A stretch of DNA of 64,000 nt. Source: Laburnicola sp. R22_1 (lineage: Eukaryota; Ascomycota; Dothideomycetes; Pleosporales; Didymosphaeriaceae). Below the pieces are notes generated by a model. The model had not been told where the DNA came from. It did not search any database and saw only the letters and a list, made by a program, of their open reading frames with translations. Of the stretch, positions 58,400 through 64,000 are shown in pieces. The stretch is from assembly GCA_014281115.1 (NCBI GenBank), contig JACONQ010000006.1, positions 868,001 through 932,000 on the forward strand, written 5' to 3'. A program made the translations under genes and the position numbers. Every line of letters begins with the position of its first letter. The first letter of the stretch is position 1.

Positions 58400-60332
58400 A
58401 TTTCTTTACTATAGAGGTATTAAATTACTAGGAAATATATATCTCCCTATTCTAAAATAATAATAAAGAGTTACCTATAGACTTCTATAAAAACTCCCTA
58501 AATTAATATATACGCTATAGCTTCTAGTATAAGAGTTGCATCCCTAGTAGAGAACTTAGGAAGCCTCTACTAAAGGGAGGTTAGAATAAGCCTAGACCTC
58601 TAGCCCTCCCTACTAATTACTTAAGAATTAGTAGATAATAAGACTATAATCCACTTAGAAGAGTAGGGAACGTATAAGAAAGTACTATAAATTATTTAGA
58701 AGCGTTAGCCCTAATATAAACTAGTAGAAAAAGAAAGAATTATTTTTCCTATAATAAAATAATGTAGATCCTAAGTACTAGGAAGTAGGGTAATTAGAAA
58801 GAGGAGAAGGAAGGGCTATTTAAAAGAGAATATTATAAAGGAGGGGGAATAGATATAGCGTAACTAAAAGAATTAAAGTATTCTAGAAGCTAAGCTTATA
58901 GCTTAGCTATACCTATAAAGTTATAGACTATATAAGAAAATACCTCTAGAGCTCTACAATAAGGCTAGATAGAAGGATAGAAAAATTCTAATATTCTAGA
59001 AGAATAGATAAAAATACTGCTTCTCTTCTATAAACTTGCTCTTGCCTAAATTAGAATTAAGATCTATTCTCTTAACCTTCTTATAAAGGATAGTAATTTA
59101 ATTAGAACTAATAGCTACAATACTTAGAATCTACTTAATATGCTCTAAAAGAGCAGCAATCTTATATTTTTCTAATATCTTACTAGCGCAGATAGTCTCT
59201 ATAATATCTAGGACGAGCTTAACTAAATCCTAATAGGGAGGCTCTAGAATAGATAAAGTAGAAGTGGCGATTAACTATAGCATAATATTAGCTAAAGAAG
59301 ACAAACTCTAAAAACCTAGGACTTATAATAAGTTTATTAGGAAGAGCTTAGAGGATAGCGCAAGTATTCTACTAAACTATAAGAATTTAATATAGAAGCT
59401 CTATATTCTATCTAGAATATCTAGTATTAGTATTATTTATCTTCTAGGGCTTAACTTAAGCGCTCTAGATAGCGGAGCCATACTTATAGATAAAGAAGTT
59501 AAGACAAGCTTACTAGAGATTAATAAAAGGCTTACTAGTATAATCTTTACTATAAAGAGCACACTCTAAAATAAGATTAGCTATCTTAGATCTAGGATAT
59601 AAATTAGTAAGAAAGAGGTTTACTAGAGAACTATTATATCTTGCCTAAACACTTACTAGAGTAGAGAATATAAGCCTTATAGTTATACTTCTTTCCTATA
59701 AGTCTCTATATATAAAGAGTAAACTACTTAAGGTAGCGCTAGTAGGACCTCTTATAAATATAAGCGGCCTTAAAGATAAAGTCCTTAGATATTATATAGA
59801 CAGCTTTAAGAGTTTTCTAATTGTAGTCTAGGCCCTTAAAGAACTACTTAGAATTAGTAAGAAAAAACGCAAAAAAACTAGGGAACTAACTTTTTAATAG
59901 TTCTTTATAGTCTTATTATATATAAACTTCTTAAGGTCCTTTATATTATAGGCGTCTAGAGTAGGGAGTAAAGACTCGCTATTATAAGTAGAAGCACTAT
60001 AAGTTAAAATCTTTATAGGGAGAATAATAGGAGTGTAGTGCGATATTAATAAGAAGTATTATAGATACGTTAGTAGAGGTAGAGGAAAAAGGCAGAACTA
60101 AGGCGGGAATCTCTTTTTATTTACCTTAGCTAGAGCATATAATAAACAACGCTAGCGCGAATTCTTAACTAAAATAGGCAGCTACGCTATAGAAACTAAG
60201 AGATATAAATATAAACGCGCTAGATATAATAACTAGTGTCTACTAGAGATAGGAGGACCTAGTATACATAGTATTAGATATGTCCTTAAGACTTTAGGTG
60301 CATAGGAAGAAATTTTTTAGAGGGGGAGTATA
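58400..60332. other. Unassigned 3' internal segment of the gypsy element
   Basis: About 1.9 kb between the integrase relic and the right LTR. Both strands show stretches of broken frame that read like coding sequence (for example a minus-strand run with LVLDIIETICASKILEKYK near 59200), but none is recognised. It could be an extra gene, a nested fragment or chance in AT-rich sequence. Confidence 0.4.
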
Positions 60333-60539
60333 TATAAGGGGCTAAGCGTCCTTTTACTCGTTACTTAGCCTATTGCATTAGAGCTCTTAGTCTATATTTC
60401 TTAGAGCCTTAGAGCGCTAAGTCTATACTTTTACTAAGCTAGAAGTATATAAGTTAATAGCTAGAGTTACCTTTAAAACTCTATTAAATTTATAAGTTTA
60501 CTTAGGCAACTCTAACCTCTTAGTTTAAAGCCCCTTATA
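60333..60539 (+). repeat. Right LTR of gypsy element
   Basis: 207 bp closely matching 52773-52979, with differences mostly between C and T or G and A; followed by the TATTT target duplicate. Confidence 0.9.
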
Positions 60540-60544
60540 TATTT

Positions 60545-62100
60545 AGTATTAATTACCTTTTTAATACATTTTTTTAATTTGAGCCTATATAGGTTAGAAT
60601 AGAAAGGCCGCTCTAGTATAGCGCCTAAAAATATAGTCTATATCTAGTCTTCGCTAATACAATAATAGTTTAATAAACTAGTTAACTACGCACTTGTCTA
60701 ATATCTATAAGCACTTTAACGCCTACTAAATTTACTTAAAGCGTGTATAGAAAACTAACTTCTTATTTTATTATTACTATTATTAGTAATTGCGCTATAA
60801 GTGTATTACTACCCTAGCGCACTTATGTATTACGCTTACTATCTAACGCTATAACTATAAGGATCTAACCTATTTACGGAACGCACTCCTCCCTTAGCAA
60901 CTTATTAATAAATACCTTTATCTTCTCTTTACTACCTTTAATTCTGCCCTTATTTATTTTCTTTTTAATGTATAGTAATATAAAATATTATAAGTATAGT
61001 AGAAAGTCTTTATATCTATTACTACGCCTATAGTTACTAATTTATTACTAGTCTAACTAGTACACTAGAACTACCTTATATAGGATAAAGTATACCTTCT
61101 ACTTCCTATTAATAATATCTTAGATAAAGTGGTATTCTAGTGTAAACCTAGTAATATTAGTAAGTAAATAGATCTTTAGAGCGTACTTTTAGGCAGCGTT
61201 AATAGTAGTATTAGCATTAGCACTAAAGCTTAAAAAGATAGTAAAATATAAAGTAATAGTAGAAGTCTCCTTAAGGTTAACTTTAATATAGAGATAGAGT
61301 ATTAGTATACCTATAGTGTATAAGTTTCTAGTATATATCTTATAAATAGTATAAATCTACTAATATAGCTATTACTTCTCTCGCGGTTGCGACTTCGCGG
61401 TTTACTGCGGCTCTCTAACGGTTTACTAATTAAGAGATAATATATAACTTAGTTATGCCAGATAGTAGACTGTCTATTAACTACTATTAATAATACTACT
61501 ATAAAAAAGTTAATAATAAAATTATTATTATTTTATATATATTTTGTTACTACCACTGTGTGCTAGGTACTAGGTTTTAGTGCCTTTTATTTTACTCCTC
61601 TCTATGTATAGTGCGGACTCGACCTTAGTTAGAATCTTCACACAATAAAGATATTTAATAGCTATTACTTCTAGCAATATTTTTAGAAATAATAGTAGAG
61701 AAGATAATAGTTATAGTGTTACGGCGCTAGCGCTATCTTATACCTTCTCCTCTGCCCGCTCTAAACTATATTATAGCGATATAGCCTTACGTATAGTTGA
61801 GATATAGAATTGTTTTTAGTTAGAGTAGGAGCGCTAAGTCTACTAAGCTTGCTTAGCTCGCTTATAACGCACTAATCCCTTTTTATTAATACTACCTTAA
61901 AACGCTTTTCTGTGTTAATAATAGTAGGAGGAATAACTGCTATTATTATAATATTTTTATTAGAAACCGCTTAGTCGTAAAAAAACCATAATCTATATAT
62001 ATTTACTAAAGCTAAATTATATTTTTTAATACTTTTACTAAGGTAATATATCTAAGAGATAAAAAAGTAAAAGAGTAAAACTATATATATATATAGGCTA
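60545..62100. other. AT-rich, no element recognised
   Basis: About 1.55 kb of mutated repeat-like sequence. A short GC-richer patch at 61380-61430 stands out. No domain recognised. Confidence 0.5.
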
Positions 62101-62129
62101 TTAAGATATAACTATTTCTAGAGTAACTA

Positions 62130-62370
62130 TTATCTTACCTTACTATATTAGATAGTTACGCTTTAGTAAATGTATTAGAATATTTTTATAAAGAGGAAAT
62201 ATATTACAGAGATATAAAACCTTAAAATATTCTAATAATAAGAGAAAATGCTTTTTTAATAGAGCTATATTAAGGTAATTATATAAGTATATAAGTCCTA
62301 CGTCTTACCTATAAGTGTACAGCAATATAAGATTATCCTCTTATATATATCTCTTATATTTATGCGCTCT
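62130..62370 (+). pseudogene. Protein-kinase-like relic
   Basis: One frame reads YFYKEEIYYRDIKP, stop, NILIIRENAFLI, resembling the catalytic loop HRDxKPxNIL with His changed to Tyr and Gln to stop, both single C-to-T changes. The flanking sequence decays quickly and no full domain is seen. Confidence 0.5.
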
Positions 62371-63113
62371 ATTATTTAAAGTATTACCTAGCTACCCCTA
62401 TAAGTTTAAATAGTTATTGTTTGCTACTACTAGTATATTTTTATTATTATTATATTTAAAGAATAGCGCGTTTAAGAGTGCAAAGTTACTTAGCGTTAAA
62501 AGAGGACCAGTAGTAAATATAGTGTATATTAGCGCCTTTTTAAGCTTCTTTAGTTTATTTAAGAGGTATAGAATACTGTTTCTTTTATACTATATAGACC
62601 TTAGAACTAGTATTGCAATAGAGCCCATGTCTATTCTTAGCAATAGGTATTTCTTCTCTTATATATTTAAAAAGTTAAAATATTTTTTAAGCTCTATATA
62701 GTATTCTTATAATTTGTCTCTATTAACTAGTAAAAGGTTAAAAAAATTAGTTATTATAGAGCTAGGAAAATATTACTAATTTAATAAGCTATATAAGTAA
62801 TAGAAAAAGCCTACTTTTATATATTAGCCTAAAAACTCCTAAAATTAATTTAGGATATAGTAATAGGATTAGAGTTAAGAGAAATAATAGAAATGTAAAA
62901 CCTATATTCTAGATAGCTATAATTATAAAATAAATAAGAATTAAAGTAACTTATTTATTAGGAAGCTATTTTATTCTATATATACTTTTAGTACGTATAG
63001 TAGTAAGGTATTAATATTAAACTATACTATATACTAATTTCTCCCCTAGGATTAATTTATAATATTACGTAATTCTAGGCCGACTATTTAACTAACCACT
63101 GTATTACGTAATT

Positions 63114-63178
63114 AATAATTTCTTTAATAATTTCTTTAATAATTTCTTTAATAATTTCTTTAATAATTTCTTTAATAA
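63114..63178. repeat. 12-bp tandem repeat, five units
   Basis: Perfect copies of AATAATTTCTTT. Confidence 0.92.
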
Positions 63179-63600
63179 AATTTTTACTATAATATTAATA
63201 ATAATAATTATAATAGTAACTAACCTAACTATTTTATCTAACTCTTTTTCTATAGTAAATCTCTTCTTATAACTAGCGAGCTATATACTACTACTTAGAA
63301 TCTTACTACTACTACCTATCTTCTCTATACTTCTACTACTACTACTTACTATTACCCTTATTACTTATAGTCTCTTATCTTAATAGTAGCCTAGATAATT
63401 ACTACTATCTTAATAAGCTTTTTATACTACTACTATATCTCTAGCGTCTTATATATTATAATAAACTCTTTCTCTCCTTTACTTTAGTTTTTACCCTTAT
63501 AGTTCTTATTATCTTTATTTTTAGTTATATGTTTAAGCTTCTATAGTATAGTTTTATTTTTTACAACTAGGCTAGTAAATAGATTTAAAGTATCTAGCTT

Positions 63601-63767
63601 AGGTATAGGGTTAGGTTAGAGTCGTATAGACCCTAGGTATAGATTAGGTTAGGGTCGTATAAATCCTAGGTATTGGTTAGATTAGGTTGTATAAACCCTA
63701 AGTATAGGTTAGGTTAGGTCGCACAGACTCCTAGATATAAATTAGGTTAGGGTACCTATTAGGGTTG
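63601..63767. repeat. 33-bp degenerate tandem repeat with telomere-like TTAGGG runs
   Basis: Four to five units of 32-34 bp of the type AGGTATAGGTTAGGTTAGGG followed by TCGTATAGACCCT. The TTAGG(G) content resembles fungal telomeric repeats, but units are longer and degenerate. Confidence 0.8.
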
Positions 63768-64000
63768 CGTAACTTATATTATATAAAATTAATAGTAATA
63801 AAATTAGTAACTTTAGTTACTTTCTAAAGATATTTAAGAAAAGAAATTTAAGTAAAAGTAAAATTAACACTATATTACTATTAATATATATATTTATTAC
63901 GTCTTATTATTACTAACGTTATAGTAGCGCTAAGGCCTTAACTACTTTTATAGTAGCTACCTCTAGTAGGAAGAAGTTAGTAGCTTACTATCTAAAATCT

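Larger units (their letters stand above)
52773..60539 (+). mobile_element. Ty3/gypsy LTR retrotransposon, RIP-inactivated
   Basis: 7767 bp with two 207-bp LTRs and a 5-bp target duplication TATTT (52768-52772 and 60540-60544). The internal order gag-like zinc-knuckle relic (about 54510), reverse transcriptase (about 55570-56280), RNase H (about 56470-56740), integrase (about 57240-57770) defines the Ty3/gypsy type. All frames are interrupted by stops, mostly TAG at positions of Trp or Gln codons, and several catalytic codons are altered. LTR ends read TATA at both sides, which fits original TG...CA ends after G-to-A and C-to-T change. Confidence 0.9.
51316..64000. other. Right AT-rich RIP-affected block
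   Basis: 12.7 kb of TA-rich sequence without usable genes. It contains the mirror image of the left block edge (51316 to about 51560), a 129-bp repeat copy (52588-52714), a RIP-destroyed Ty3/gypsy element (52773-60539), a protein-kinase-like relic near 62200 and several tandem repeats. Broken reading frames show mainly TAG stops, as expected from C-to-T and G-to-A change. Confidence 0.9.

Noticed and set aside
62417..62701. 94-codon open frame in the AT block
   Set aside because: Composition follows the surrounding mutated DNA and no protein pattern is visible.

Overview
The window looks like a filamentous ascomycete chromosome segment, probably a dothideomycete of the Pleosporales. That placement is an inference from gene content, short introns (mostly 46-62 bp) and repeat mutation pattern. 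A GC-balanced block of genes (about 835-51315) sits between two AT-rich blocks (1 to about 834, and 51316-64000). The AT-rich blocks carry the signature of repeat-induced point mutation (RIP): TA-rich sequence, relic coding frames broken mainly at TAG, and C-to-T or G-to-A differences between repeat copies. This layout resembles genomes with AT isochores.

The left AT block contains two copies of a 129-bp repeat and ends beside an intact Tc1/mariner transposon (846-2189). Then follow mitochondrial NADP-isocitrate dehydrogenase, an S/T-P-rich protein, a protein with an RVxF-type motif (minus), a secreted GH2 beta-galactosidase-like enzyme (minus, 7 exons), a pseudokinase-like protein (minus), a secreted BYS1-domain protein (minus), an AA14-like oxidase lacking its N-terminal half (minus), elongation factor Eaf, ribosomal protein uS2/Rps0 (minus) diverging from mitochondrial uS15m, a secreted peroxidase with two WSC domains (minus), a RING protein (minus), and 5-hydroxyisourate hydrolase with a PTS2 signal (minus) diverging from a low-molecular-weight phosphotyrosine phosphatase.

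Next comes a division-1 chitin synthase whose catalytic domain is interrupted by a 632-residue intein with both LAGLIDADG motifs intact. Downstream are an unmutated copy of the 129-bp repeat with a 12-bp target duplication, a protein with eleven CCHC zinc knuckles, the Snf1 kinase, a Dal5-type MFS transporter (minus), an uncharacterised probably mitochondrial protein, and the membrane anchor Opy2 (minus).

The right AT block begins with an inverted copy of the sequence that ends the left block. It holds a fourth 129-bp repeat copy, a complete but RIP-destroyed Ty3/gypsy retrotransposon (52773-60539, 207-bp LTRs, 5-bp target duplication), a decayed protein-kinase-like fragment and tandem repeats, one of them with telomere-like TTAGGG runs.

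Most genes are housekeeping or cell-surface and signalling functions (chitin synthesis, Opy2, Snf1, secreted enzymes) and do not form an obvious cluster. The most notable items are the chitin synthase intein, the small 129-bp mobile repeat (filled and empty sites both visible), and the matching inverted edges of the two AT blocks. Exon limits were set by eye from GT/AG sites and protein continuity, so single junctions could be off.
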